Shown here: positions 18,562 to 28,400 of the stretch, piece after piece
How positions within the stretch are numbered: position 1 is the stretch's first letter
How the letters are laid out: every line of letters starts with the position of its first letter
Assembly: GCA_016709145.1 (NCBI GenBank)
Contig: JADJEK010000013.1
Span: 1 to 64,000 of the forward strand
DNA: 64,000 nt
From: Planctomycetota bacterium
GTDB lineage: Bacteria > Planctomycetota > B15-G4 > JADJEK01
Reading direction: 5' to 3'
Program-made: the position numbers and the translations under genes
Notes under the pieces: model-generated
Database searches by the model: none
Told to the model about the DNA's origin: nothing
Seen by the model: only the letters and a program-made list of their open reading frames with translations

Positions 18562-21500
18562 TCACGGCGACGCGAGGGCTTCGAGTTCCGCAATCGTCTC
18601 GAGCGGTGCGGCTGTCGCGGAGGCGTGCGCAAGGACGGCTTCGCGCAGCGCTTGACCGAGCATCGGCGATTCGGAGTTCGCGAGCACCGCGGCCAACCGA
18701 GCCCCGAAGCGGGACGTGGAATCGACCGTCGGTCCGAACGTGAACCCAGGCGGGTTCGCACGAGGCACCGCCGTCCATGCGTTCGCGACCGCGGCGAGTT
18801 CGTCCAGGTCCTCGGCGAGTGCGTCGAGCGCGGTGGCCGCGCCGACGACGTCGCCGAGGTCGAGGCACGCGGCGGCGTACTCGGCGCGCGCGGATCGACA
18901 CCACGGATTGTCGCGGCCGAACACTCGCTCGCGGGACTTCCTCGCTCCGTCGAGCAGAGCGCGCGCCTCGGCCGAGCGATCGAGCCGGCGCAGCGACATG
19001 CCGAGTTCGCCCTCCGCGTCGTGGACCGCAGGGTGATCGGCGCCGTACAGGTGCGTCGCCAACTCCAGGGCGTTCTGCTGCAGCGGCTCTGCCGCGGCCC
19101 ACTCGCCGCGGCGGCCGAGAATCGTCGCCAGCGTCTGCGTCGAGACCAGCACCGCGACGTGATCGCGGCCGTAGATCGCGCGGAATCCGTCGTGCGCCGA
19201 GCGCGCGTACTGCGTCGCGAGCTCGAGGTCGCCGGTCATCGCTTCGAGACCGGAGGCGTGCAGGAACGCGCGCAACGTGTCCAGCGCGCCGTCCCCGAGC
19301 GCGCGCCGACGAGCGTCGAGCACGTCGCGCATGAGCGGAGCGCCGTCGGCCGCGCGACCGGAATCGCGCAACACGAGCGCGAGCGTCTCCTTGATCGCGA
19401 GCATGCGCGGCGCGGTCGCGTGTTGCGACGCTTCGGGCGAGTCGAGCACGCGGCGCAGGTCGGCTTCGGCACCCTGGACGTCGCCGGAATCGAGTCGCGT
19501 CTGCGCGAGCCACGTCGCGAGCTGCAACGTGATCGGATCGTCGGCGCCGAGCGCGGTCACCGCGAGCGCGTGCGCCTCGTCGATCTCGGCGACCGCCTGC
19601 TCGAGTCGCCCGAGGCGCGCGAGGGTCGTCCCGAACATGCCGCGCACCTGCAGCGTCCGCGCATGGCGGGCGCCGTCCTTCCGCGTGCGGCGCGCGATCA
19701 CGTCGACGAATCGTCGCGCGGCTTCGTCGGCGCGTGCGGTGTTGCGCAGGCTCGTGATCAGGCTCTCCTCGACGCGCAGCGTGAGGTCGTGGTCCGCTCC
19801 GAGCCGCTCCGCGGCCGCGTTCAACGCGCTCTCCAGCAGGGCGACTCCTTCGTCGACGCGCCCGCCGTCGATCGACAAGCGGCCGAGTTGATTGGCCGCG
19901 GACAACGTGCGCGGGTGCGTCGGACCGAGGGCGGACTGCAAGCGTTCGTACGAGGCGCGCGCGAGCTCGATCGCGCCCTCGTCGTCGCCTCGCGCTTCGA
20001 GGATCGACGTCAGAGCTTGTTCGGCTTCGGACCGCCGGATGTCGGCGGCGGGCACGAGTCGCGCGAACGCGTCCTTGGCCGCGCGTGCTTCACGCTCCGC
20101 GGCGACCAGATCCCCGCAACTGTGCATCACGATCGCGAGGTGAGCCCGCGCGAGCCACGGATCCGGATGGTCCGCGCCGAGCACGCGCGTGCCGCGGGCG
20201 ACCAGCTCTTCGAACAACTGGCGCGCTTCGCGCGCGCGGCCCTGCCGGCTGCGCAGCGTGGCGAGATCGCGCAGCGAGTCCAGCGTCTCGGGATCGTCGG
20301 GACCCAGAGTGCGTTCGCGCAGCTCGTACGCCGCGACCAGGTGCGGTTGTGCCGACTCGACGACGTCGAGCGCGAGCCAGGATGCACCGAGCGTCGCTCG
20401 CGCGGCGGTCTCGACTTCGGGAGGCCCGTCGAAGCCGCGCGCGAGATCGAGGTCGGCGACCGACAACACGTCGCGGACGCGGACGTCGCGGCCCGATTCG
20501 TCGGGGCGGACCGCCGACAGCATGCCGACCATGAACGCGTTCGCGGAGCGGGCGCGCCGCAGTGCGGACTCGACGCGGACGCGGGCCTCGAACTCGCGAC
20601 CGCGCGCGCGTAGTGCGGCGACCAGTCCGACGATCAGGCCGAGCATCGCGACCGCCGTCGCGACCAGTCCGATGCGATGTCGCCGCGTGAACACCGCGAT
20701 GCGATACGACAGACCGTCGGGTGCCGCGAGCACGGCGTCGCCGGCCAGGTGACGGCGCAAATCGGCCGCGAACTCGGAGGCCGACGCATAGCGCCGCTCC
20801 TTGTCCTTCGCGAGCGCGCGGGCCGCGATCCAATCGAGTTCGCGTGGCACGTCGCGCACCCAACTCGACGGGGGCTTCGGATCCTCGGTCTCGATGCGGC
20901 GCGCGGCGTCGACGATCGACGCGCCGGCGAGATCGATCGGCAGCCGATCCGTCAGCAGTTGGTAGAGCATCACGCCGAGTTGGTAGACGTCGGTGCGCAC
21001 GTCCACCGCATCGGCAGCGGTGACGAGTTGCTCGGGAGCCATCGACGACAACGTCCCGACGACTTCGCCGGTGCGCGTGAACGACGGGGCCTCGACCGCG
21101 CCGACGTCGATCGCCCGCGCGATGCCGAAATCGATCACCTTCGGGAAGCCGGCGGAGTCGACGAGGACGTTCGCGGACTTCAAGTCCCGATGGACGACGC
21201 CGCGCTGGTGCCCGTGCGCGACCGCGTCGCAGATCGTCGCCAACAGCGCCAGCCGCTCGCGGCGCGGCAGCGCGCGCGCCTTCACGTGCGCGTGCAGCGG
21301 CGTGCCGCCGTCGACGTACTCGAGCGCGAAGAACGGCTGGCCGCCGACCAGTTGGCCGGCTTCGTGGATCTGCGCGATGTTCGGATGGCGCAGTCGCGCG
21401 AGGACCTCGGCTTCGAAGCGGAAGCGCGCGACGTCCTCCGGACGCGCGAGCGCGTGCTGCAGCACCTTCAGCGCCACGAGTCGGTCGGGCGCATCCTGGC

Positions 21501-21786
21501 GCGCGGCCCAGACCGTGCCCATGCCGCCGTGGCCGAGGACGCGTTCGAGGCGATAGCGACCGACGCGATCGCCCGGCGCGAGCGCAGCCGGCGCGCGCAG
21601 CGGACCGGATTCGAGCGCCGCGCCGAAGGTCGACTCGCGCTCCGCGGCGCGCAGTAAGCCGACGACTTCGTCGACGAGCGCGGGATCGGCGCCGCAATGA
21701 CTCTTCACGAACGCTTCGCGCTCCGCGACGGGATGGTCGAGCGCTCGTTCGAACCACGTCCGGACGTCCTGCCAGCGATCGCTCAT
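18562..21786 (-). CDS. Ser/Thr protein kinase with membrane segment and TPR domain
   Basis: The 1074-residue protein has a short helical N-terminal region, then a kinase domain (about residues 75-345): LGHGGMGTVWAA, Lys in VALKVL, HRDLKSANVLV, DFGIARAI and SMAPEQL. A membrane segment follows at about residues 370-390 (IGLVATAVAMLGLIVGLVAA). The remaining ~650 residues are tetratricopeptide repeats, recognisable from periodic Ala/Leu/Tyr patterns. This is the typical planctomycete kinase architecture. Its start overlaps the stop of the ECF sigma gene by four bases, so kinase and sigma are made together; the kinase probably controls or is controlled by that sigma factor. Confidence 0.93.
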   Translation of the reverse strand: MSDRWQDVRTWFERALDHPVAEREAFVKSHCGADPALVDEVVGLLRAAERESTFGAALESGPLRAPAALAPGDRVGRYRLERVLGHGGMGTVWAARQDAPDRLVALKVLQHALARPEDVARFRFEAEVLARLRHPNIAQIHEAGQLVGGQPFFALEYVDGGTPLHAHVKARALPRRERLALLATICDAVAHGHQRGVVHRDLKSANVLVDSAGFPKVIDFGIARAIDVGAVEAPSFTRTGEVVGTLSSMAPEQLVTAADAVDVRTDVYQLGVMLYQLLTDRLPIDLAGASIVDAARRIETEDPKPPSSWVRDVPRELDWIAARALAKDKERRYASASEFAADLRRHLAGDAVLAAPDGLSYRIAVFTRRHRIGLVATAVAMLGLIVGLVAALRARGREFEARVRVESALRRARSANAFMVGMLSAVRPDESGRDVRVRDVLSVADLDLARGFDGPPEVETAARATLGASWLALDVVESAQPHLVAAYELRERTLGPDDPETLDSLRDLATLRSRQGRAREARQLFEELVARGTRVLGADHPDPWLARAHLAIVMHSCGDLVAAEREARAAKDAFARLVPAADIRRSEAEQALTSILEARGDDEGAIELARASYERLQSALGPTHPRTLSAANQLGRLSIDGGRVDEGVALLESALNAAAERLGADHDLTLRVEESLITSLRNTARADEAARRFVDVIARRTRKDGARHARTLQVRGMFGTTLARLGRLEQAVAEIDEAHALAVTALGADDPITLQLATWLAQTRLDSGDVQGAEADLRRVLDSPEASQHATAPRMLAIKETLALVLRDSGRAADGAPLMRDVLDARRRALGDGALDTLRAFLHASGLEAMTGDLELATQYARSAHDGFRAIYGRDHVAVLVSTQTLATILGRRGEWAAAEPLQQNALELATHLYGADHPAVHDAEGELGMSLRRLDRSAEARALLDGARKSRERVFGRDNPWCRSARAEYAAACLDLGDVVGAATALDALAEDLDELAAVANAWTAVPRANPPGFTFGPTVDSTSRFGARLAAVLANSESPMLGQALREAVLAHASATAAPLETIAELEALASP

Positions 21787-22412
21787 GCACGCGGCTCGTC
21801 GTCGCGGGAGCCGGCTGCGGCGCGATCCAACTCGCGCTGCATCCACGCTCGCGCCAACTGGAACCGGCGCTCGACCGTATGCGGATGGACGCCGAGCGCC
21901 GTCGCGATGTCGTCGTTCGTCAACCCGGCCCAGAACCGCAGCTCGACGACCTGAGCCAACTCGGCGTCGACGGCGCGGAGGCGTTCGATCGTTTCGTCGA
22001 CCACGAGCAGATCCGCCGGTTCGAGCGCGAGACCGGAGTCGTCGGAACGGACCGCGCCGGTCGCGTCGAGCGACAACGGTCGCGCCGAGCTGCCGCGCTT
22101 CACCGCGGCCTTGGCGCGCGCGTGATCGACCAGCACCGAGCGCATCGCTTTCACCATCATCCCGACGAGGTGCGAGCCGCCGTCGACCGACGGTCGGCCG
22201 GTGCGGAACAGCTTCATCCACGCCTCGTGGACGAGCGCGGTCGGTTGCAGCGTGTGGCGGTCCGCGTCGCCGCCGAGTTGCGCTCGCGCCATGCGTCGCA
22301 GCTCGTGCTGCAGACGCGAGAACACCTCGTCCTCGGCCCGCGAGTCGCCGGCCGCCCAGGCGCGCAGCGATCGGGTCAGTCCTTCGAGGTCGGGTGACGG
22401 CTCCTCGGTCAT
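21783..22412 (-). CDS. ECF RNA polymerase sigma factor (Acidobacteria/Planctomycetes group)
   Basis: This 209-residue sigma factor shows region 2 in VFSRLQHELRRMARAQLGG ... LVHEAWMKLF and region 4 in VVELRFWAGLTNDDIATALGVHPHTVERR, a helix-turn-helix that binds the -35 element. The TLQPTALVHEAWMKL core is characteristic of the ECF group expanded in Acidobacteria and Planctomycetes (TIGR02999-like). The gene is first in a two-gene unit with the TPR kinase. It is divergent from the solenoid protein genes, with 182 bases between, so those genes are plausible targets. Confidence 0.93.
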   Translation of the reverse strand: MTEEPSPDLEGLTRSLRAWAAGDSRAEDEVFSRLQHELRRMARAQLGGDADRHTLQPTALVHEAWMKLFRTGRPSVDGGSHLVGMMVKAMRSVLVDHARAKAAVKRGSSARPLSLDATGAVRSDDSGLALEPADLLVVDETIERLRAVDAELAQVVELRFWAGLTNDDIATALGVHPHTVERRFQLARAWMQRELDRAAAGSRDDEPRA

Positions 22413-22594
22413 GCCCCGATCCTGCCCGGAACTCGCGCGATCGGCAACCGGGCCGAGGGTGCCGTTGGGCGTCCCTTCGCACGAAATCCGGATTCCATTG
22501 GGGGCGGTCGGTCGCCGTTCCGTGAGGCCTTCCGTGACCGTTTCCGCCGATCACCGGCGACCCCCCCCGAACCCACGACCCCACGGAGGCTCCC

Positions 22595-23848
22595 ATGTTC
22601 GACTCGATGTCCCGACGCCACGGAATCGCTTTGATCGCGCTCGCGTCGTCGCTCGTCGCGGGCACGGAAGCTCGGGCCGCGGACGTCCAGGCGTTCGTGT
22701 CGAAGTCGGGGGATCTCGTCGTCAAGGGGTCCGAGGTTCGCGACGACATCTCGGTGTTCTATTCGCCTGGCGGGAACTACTGGGCGATCCAGTCGACGAT
22801 GTCGCCGACGACGATCAACGGGTTCACCGCCGCCACGTTCAACGGCGTCGCGCGCGACGTCGTGTTCGACATGGGCGGCGGCGACGACCGCGTCGATTTC
22901 GCCGGCATCGCGCCACGCGATCTGCGCATGCGCCTCGGGCTCGGCGAGGACTTCTTCGGCGTCAACAACGCGTCGATCGGCCGCGACCTGCGCGTCGAGA
23001 AGAGCGCCGATCGCGACGCGTTCTCGGTCGACGTGACCGGGATCGGCCGCGACCTGCGTGTCAAGAGCGCAGCCCCCGGCATCGCATATCGGATCCGCAC
23101 GTCGAAGATCGGTCGCGATGCGGTCGTCGGCTTCGGCACGGTGTCGGCGCTCGGCATGTTCGGCGCGACGAAACTCGAGGACACGTCGATCGGCCGCAAG
23201 CTGGCGCTGATCGGTACGTCGCCGGAGGCGATCGAAGTGACCAACGTCACCGTCGACGGCAAGGTCGACATCCGAGCGACGGTCGCGTTCGACGCGATCG
23301 CGATCGACGACTCGCTGTTCCACGCGAACGTCGACGTCCGCGGCGCGAGCGACGTCTCGGTCTCCATCGTCGAGTCCACGTTCGAAGGTCGCGTGCGCAT
23401 CGTCGCGGGCAAGGGCCAGATCTCGACGTTCGGCGTCACCCAAAGCGAGGTGTGGGGGGATCTGCAGTGGATCTCGAACACCGACGAGACGCTGACGTCG
23501 TTCATCCATCCGACGTGGATCCACGGCAACCTGCGCATGGACCTGCGCTCGAAGACGTCGACGTGGTCGTGGCTCAGCAAGCTCGACGTCAGCGGATCGA
23601 TCGACGTCCGCACGAAGGACGGCGCGGACAACCTGACCTACACCGAGTCCGCCTGTGGGTCGGACGTCCGCTTCGACCTGCGCGGCGGCGACAACGAGTT
23701 CACTCTGTCCGCCGTGACGATCGGCGGCGATCTCGACCTCCGCTCCGGCAAGGGCAACGACGACGTCACGTTCTTCGAGGTCGATCTCGACGGCGCGCAG
23801 AACGTCAAGACCGGCGCCGGCGTCGACACCTTCGTCGTGATTCCGTGA
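22595..23848 (+). CDS. Secreted beta-solenoid-like repeat protein, paralogue 1
   Basis: I do not recognise the family. The 417-residue product has a signal peptide (residues about 1-27, ending TEARAAD) and then many short beta-strand repeats of 20-25 residues built on patterns such as IGRDLRVEKSADRDAF and IGGDLDLRSGKGNDDV, consistent with a parallel beta-helix. Gly-Asp-Asp runs (GGGDDRVDF, GKGNDDVTF) suggest possible metal contacts at turns. It shares its full length with the next gene, including DETLTSFIHPT and DLRSKTSTWSWLS. ACGGAGG precedes the ATG. It is probably an exported surface or matrix protein. Confidence 0.75.
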   Translation: MFDSMSRRHGIALIALASSLVAGTEARAADVQAFVSKSGDLVVKGSEVRDDISVFYSPGGNYWAIQSTMSPTTINGFTAATFNGVARDVVFDMGGGDDRVDFAGIAPRDLRMRLGLGEDFFGVNNASIGRDLRVEKSADRDAFSVDVTGIGRDLRVKSAAPGIAYRIRTSKIGRDAVVGFGTVSALGMFGATKLEDTSIGRKLALIGTSPEAIEVTNVTVDGKVDIRATVAFDAIAIDDSLFHANVDVRGASDVSVSIVESTFEGRVRIVAGKGQISTFGVTQSEVWGDLQWISNTDETLTSFIHPTWIHGNLRMDLRSKTSTWSWLSKLDVSGSIDVRTKDGADNLTYTESACGSDVRFDLRGGDNEFTLSAVTIGGDLDLRSGKGNDDVTFFEVDLDGAQNVKTGAGVDTFVVIP

Positions 23849-23922
23849 ACCGGGGATTCCGTGTTCCGGCGCGGCGGTTCGTCCCTCTCGATCTCGTCTC
23901 TCTCTCGTTCAAGGAGGCTCCG

Positions 23923-25185
23923 ATGGATCTCTCGACGAATCGCCGCATGCGCCCTCGTCGTTCTGCGTGGCACGTCGTCTTCGCGCTCGTGTGCGGCATC
24001 GCGACTCGATCGCATGCCGGCGAGGTGATTGCTGCGGTCGACGCGCACGGCGATCTGTTCGTTGCCGGAAGCTCGGGGGCGGACTCCGTAGCAATGGTCC
24101 ACGTCGCGAGTTCCAACCACTGGTTCGTGAAGGCCGGTGCTCCGACGACCTCGATCAACGGAGTCAATACCGTTGCGTTCGTGGTGACCCGAGACGTCGT
24201 GATCGATCTTCGCGGCGGTGACGACGAGGTCCAATGCGCAGGTGCCGTTCCGCGCGATCTGCGTATCCGGCTCGGTGCTGGGGTCGATGAAGCGCGCGTC
24301 TACGACGCGACGGTCGGACGAGATCTGCGTGTCGTCAAGGGCCCGGATCGGGACACGTTCGACCTCAAGAAGTCGGCGATCACGCGTGACGTGCGCATCG
24401 ACAGCGGTGGGCCGGGTGTGGACTTCGCCGTCCGCACGTCGTCGATCGGACGGGACTTGACCGTGCGATTCGGCGGCGGTCCCGCCTTCGCCGGAGCCGG
24501 TGAGTCGCGGGTCGAGTCGGTGACGGTCGGTCGTCGTCTCACGATGAAAGGGAAGTCCGCGGTGCCGATCGAAGTCACCGACGTCATCGTGGCCGGGAAC
24601 GCTTCGATCACGACGACCGCGCCGAATGCGGTCGTCGTGATCGGGCAATCCGAGTTCGGCGCATCGTTCCGCGCGCGCGGACCGGCGAACTTCAGCGTGT
24701 CTCTCGTCGACACGCTCGTGAACGGCAAGGCGCGTGTCGTCGCCGGCAAGGGGCAGCTCGCGCAGATCGGCGTCGTTCATTGCGTGTTCGGCGCGGACGT
24801 GCTCCTCACGTCGTTGGCCGACGAAACGCTGACGTCGTTCATCCACCCGACGGACGTCGGTGGTCGTTTGAGGATCGATCTGCGCTCGAAGACCTCGACG
24901 TGGTCATGGTTGAGCCGGCTCCACGTCGTCGGGGACATCGTGTTCGTCGCGAAGGGTGCGTCCGACACCGTCGTGTTCACCGAATCGACTGCCGAGGCCG
25001 ACGCGCGCTTCCTCCTCGGTGGGGGCGCGAACGACGTCTCCGTTTCCGCTGTGTCGGTCGTCGGTGATTTGGCGATCACGGCGGGGACGGGAGACGATGC
25101 GGTCTCGTTCGTCCAAGTCAGCGTCGGTGGCTCGTCGGTCGTTGCGACCGGAGCGGGGGCGGACACGTTCGTCGAGATTCCCTGA
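23923..25185 (+). CDS. Secreted beta-solenoid-like repeat protein, paralogue 2
   Basis: This 420-residue protein is a tandem paralogue of the preceding gene. It opens with a basic n-region and hydrophobic core (AWHVVFALVCGIATRSHAG), then has the same repeat series (VTRDVVIDLRGGDDEV, VGRDLRVVKGPDRDTF, VVGDLAITAGTGDDAV) and the same ending (TGAGADTFVEIP against TGAGVDTFVVIP). The ATG has AAGGAGG upstream, almost the same leader as paralogue 1. The two copies have diverged over much of their length yet keep two nearly identical islands, which marks functional sites. Function unknown. Confidence 0.75.
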   Translation: MDLSTNRRMRPRRSAWHVVFALVCGIATRSHAGEVIAAVDAHGDLFVAGSSGADSVAMVHVASSNHWFVKAGAPTTSINGVNTVAFVVTRDVVIDLRGGDDEVQCAGAVPRDLRIRLGAGVDEARVYDATVGRDLRVVKGPDRDTFDLKKSAITRDVRIDSGGPGVDFAVRTSSIGRDLTVRFGGGPAFAGAGESRVESVTVGRRLTMKGKSAVPIEVTDVIVAGNASITTTAPNAVVVIGQSEFGASFRARGPANFSVSLVDTLVNGKARVVAGKGQLAQIGVVHCVFGADVLLTSLADETLTSFIHPTDVGGRLRIDLRSKTSTWSWLSRLHVVGDIVFVAKGASDTVVFTESTAEADARFLLGGGANDVSVSAVSVVGDLAITAGTGDDAVSFVQVSVGGSSVVATGAGADTFVEIP

Positions 25186-25420
25186 CACGGTCGGGTCCGC
25201 TTGCGTCGACACCGATCGGTACGGCCGAAGTCGTTCGAAGTGAAGCGAAGCCAAGGGAATGGGAGCGGGCTGGCTCGGCAACCGTGACGAGGGACGTCCG
25301 TCGATTTTGCATGGCGCAGGTGCCGTCCGTGAGGCATCCTCCGAGCCGACCCGTTGGCGAGCGGCCCGTACCCCTCGGTTCGGCCGTTCGCCTCCAGCGT
25401 CCCGACCCTGGAGCGTCCCT

Positions 25421-28400
25421 ATGTCGTTCGGCCTGTCTGCCGGCAGGTCGATTGCGGCCACGATTCTCGCGCTGGCTTGCGCGAGCGATCTGTCGGCTCA
25501 ATCGTCCGCGTCCTCGTTCTCCATCCGCTTCTTCGGGACCGGTTCCGCGCAGCGCGACCGCATTCGGATCCCGGTGGACGACGACGTCGCGGGTTCGACC
25601 GGCAACACGCCGATCGACGTCGGAGCGGGCGACTTCACGATCGAATTCTGGGTGAAGGGAAACCTCACCGACAACGTGACGGCGAACGCGGGCGGCGACG
25701 TCGACCTGCTGAGCAACGCGTGGATGGACGGCAATGTCGTCATCGATCGCGACATCCTCGGCGGCAGCGATGCGGATTTCGGCGTCTCGATCGCAGGCGG
25801 CTTCGTCCGGTTCGGGACCGGGCGTGGGCAAGGGCCGCAACTCGACGGGGAGCACACGCTCGAAGGGGATGAACTCGTCCTCGACGGCAATTGGCACCAC
25901 GTCGCGGTGGTCCGTGAGCAGGCGAGCGGGCGCAAGTCCGTCTACGTCGATGGAGCTCTGGATGCGATGAGCATCGCGGGGGCCTCGACCGCGAACTTGT
26001 CCTATCCCGATGCTGGCGTCGTCGGCGCGCAGGACGCGCTCGGACGGTTCCTCGTGATCGGCGCCGCGAAGCACGACCTGCCGCAATTCAAATCGTTCGA
26101 CGGCTTCGTCGACGAGCTGCGCATCTGGAACGTCGCTCGCTCACGGGTCCAAGTGCTCGAGGCGCTCGATCGTGTGCTGCTGCCGAACACGCCGGGACTG
26201 GTCGGTTCGTACCGTCTCGAGGAAGGGACGGGCACCGTCACGCATGACACGAGCGGAGCGAGCTCGCCGTCCGGGACGATTGCGAGCGGGCCGTCGATGG
26301 CGGTGTGGATGTCGGGACTCGTGAATGCAGCGAACACCGCCGTCGTGTCGAACACCGGGTTGCCGCCCGGATTCGAACGCACGCAATTGGTCACGAATCT
26401 CTCCGAACCCACGACGATCGAGTTCTTGCCCGACGGTCGCTTGCTGATCGGCGAGCGCGGCGGAGCGATCAAGGTGTTCGCGGGCGGCCAACTGCAAGCG
26501 ACCCCGCTGGTCCAAATCCCCGTGAACACGACGAACGGTGAACGCGGATTGGTCGGATTGGCCGTGCACCCGCAGTTCTCGACCAACGGCTTCGTCTACG
26601 CGTTCTACACGACGTCCGAACCTCGCGACCGCGTCGCGCGCTTCACGGTCGTCGGCGCGAGCGCCGACCCGCTCAGCGAGACGTTGATCTGGCAGAACGA
26701 TCACCTCGCGTCGGATTACCACCACGGCGGCGCGCTCGCGTTCGGCGCCGACGGCAAGCTCTACGTCGCGGTCGGCGACAACTTCGTCGCGGCGCGCGCG
26801 CAGGATCTGTCGGCCTACGACGGCAAGCTGTTGCGCTTGAACGACGACGGCACCGTCCCGTCGGGCAACCCGTTCGCGGGTGCACCCGGCGCGAAGTCGG
26901 AGATCTACGCCTACGGATTGCGCAATCCGTTCCGCACCAGCGTGGACTCGCAGACCGGTCAGATCTGGATCGGCGACGTCGGCGGCAACAACCTGACGTC
27001 GTGGGAGGAGGCCAATCTGGTGCAGCCGGCCGCGAACTTCGGTTGGCCCGATTCGGAAGCGGACGACTGCTTCCTCGCCGACTGCTCGGGCTTCGAGAAA
27101 CCGCGCTACGCGTACCAGCACATCGATCCCGAGTACTACCTGCTGGTCCCGCAAGGCTCGATCACGATGGGCCCGCGCGTGCGCGCGCCGCAGTTCCCCG
27201 TCGGGTACCGCGATTGCCTGTACGTCGGCGACTTCGTCAATCGCTGGATCCGCCGGCTCGTGTTCGACGCGAACGGTGACGTCGTCGCGGATCCGCTGTT
27301 CCTGTATCCGCCGTACGCCGGGACGATCGCCGACATGCGAGTCGGTCCCGACGGCGCGTTGTACTACGTCACGTTCGGCGGTCCGATCGGGAGTTGGAAC
27401 GACGCGTCGGCTCTCTATCGCATTCGTGCGTTGGGTGGCGGCAACGCCGCTCCCATCGTGATCGCGAACGCTTCGGTGCCGAGTGGTCCGGCACCGCAGT
27501 CGGTCCAGTTCTCCAGCGCCGGGACGTTCGATCCCGATGGCGGCCCGCAGTCCCTGACGTACGCCTGGACGTTCGGCGACGGTGGGACGTCGAATCTCCA
27601 GAACCCGCAGCACACGTATGCGACCAACGGCATCAAGGTCGCGCAGTTGTCCGTCGGCGACGGTGCGGCGACGACGTTGTCTTCTCCGATCGTCGTCGCG
27701 GTCGGCACTCCTCCCGTGCCCTCGATCGCGACTCCACTGCCCGGTCATGCGTACGCGGCGGGCGACACCATCGCGTTCTCCGGCAGCGCGACCGACGCCG
27801 AAGACGGAGTGCTCCCCGCGAACGCGTTCTCGTGGAAGGTCGTGCTGCACCATCACGAGCACGAGCATCCGTTCCTCGGGCCACTGACCGGTGTCATGCA
27901 GGGGCAGTTCACCGTGCCCGCGTCGGGACACGGGCCGGACGACACGCATTACGTCATCCGATTGACCGTCACCGATGCGGATGGGCTCGCGACGACGACC
28001 GAGCTCGAGCTCGAACCGATGCACTCCGCGCTCGGTTTGCAGACCGAGCCGTTCGGATTGCCCTTGCTCGTCGACGAGGAGAACACGCCGACGCCGACCG
28101 CGCTCGAGAGCCTCGTCGGTTTCACGCACGTCGTCGAAGCGCCGCTGCTCGCCACCGTCGGAGCGCAGGCCTACGCGTTCCAGTGCTGGAGCGATGGCGG
28201 TGCGCGCGTGCACGGCGTCGTCGCTCCTCAGGGAGCGTTGCACCTCACGGCGCGTTACGCGCCCTTGCCGTCGACGGCACTGAACGTGCCGGTCGCGGTG
28301 ATCGCCGATCTGGCGCAGTACGACGGCTCGAGTGGAGTCGTGCATGCCGATGCCGCGGACACGGCGACCGTACGCGTCGGCAAGCAACCGAACCTGAGTC

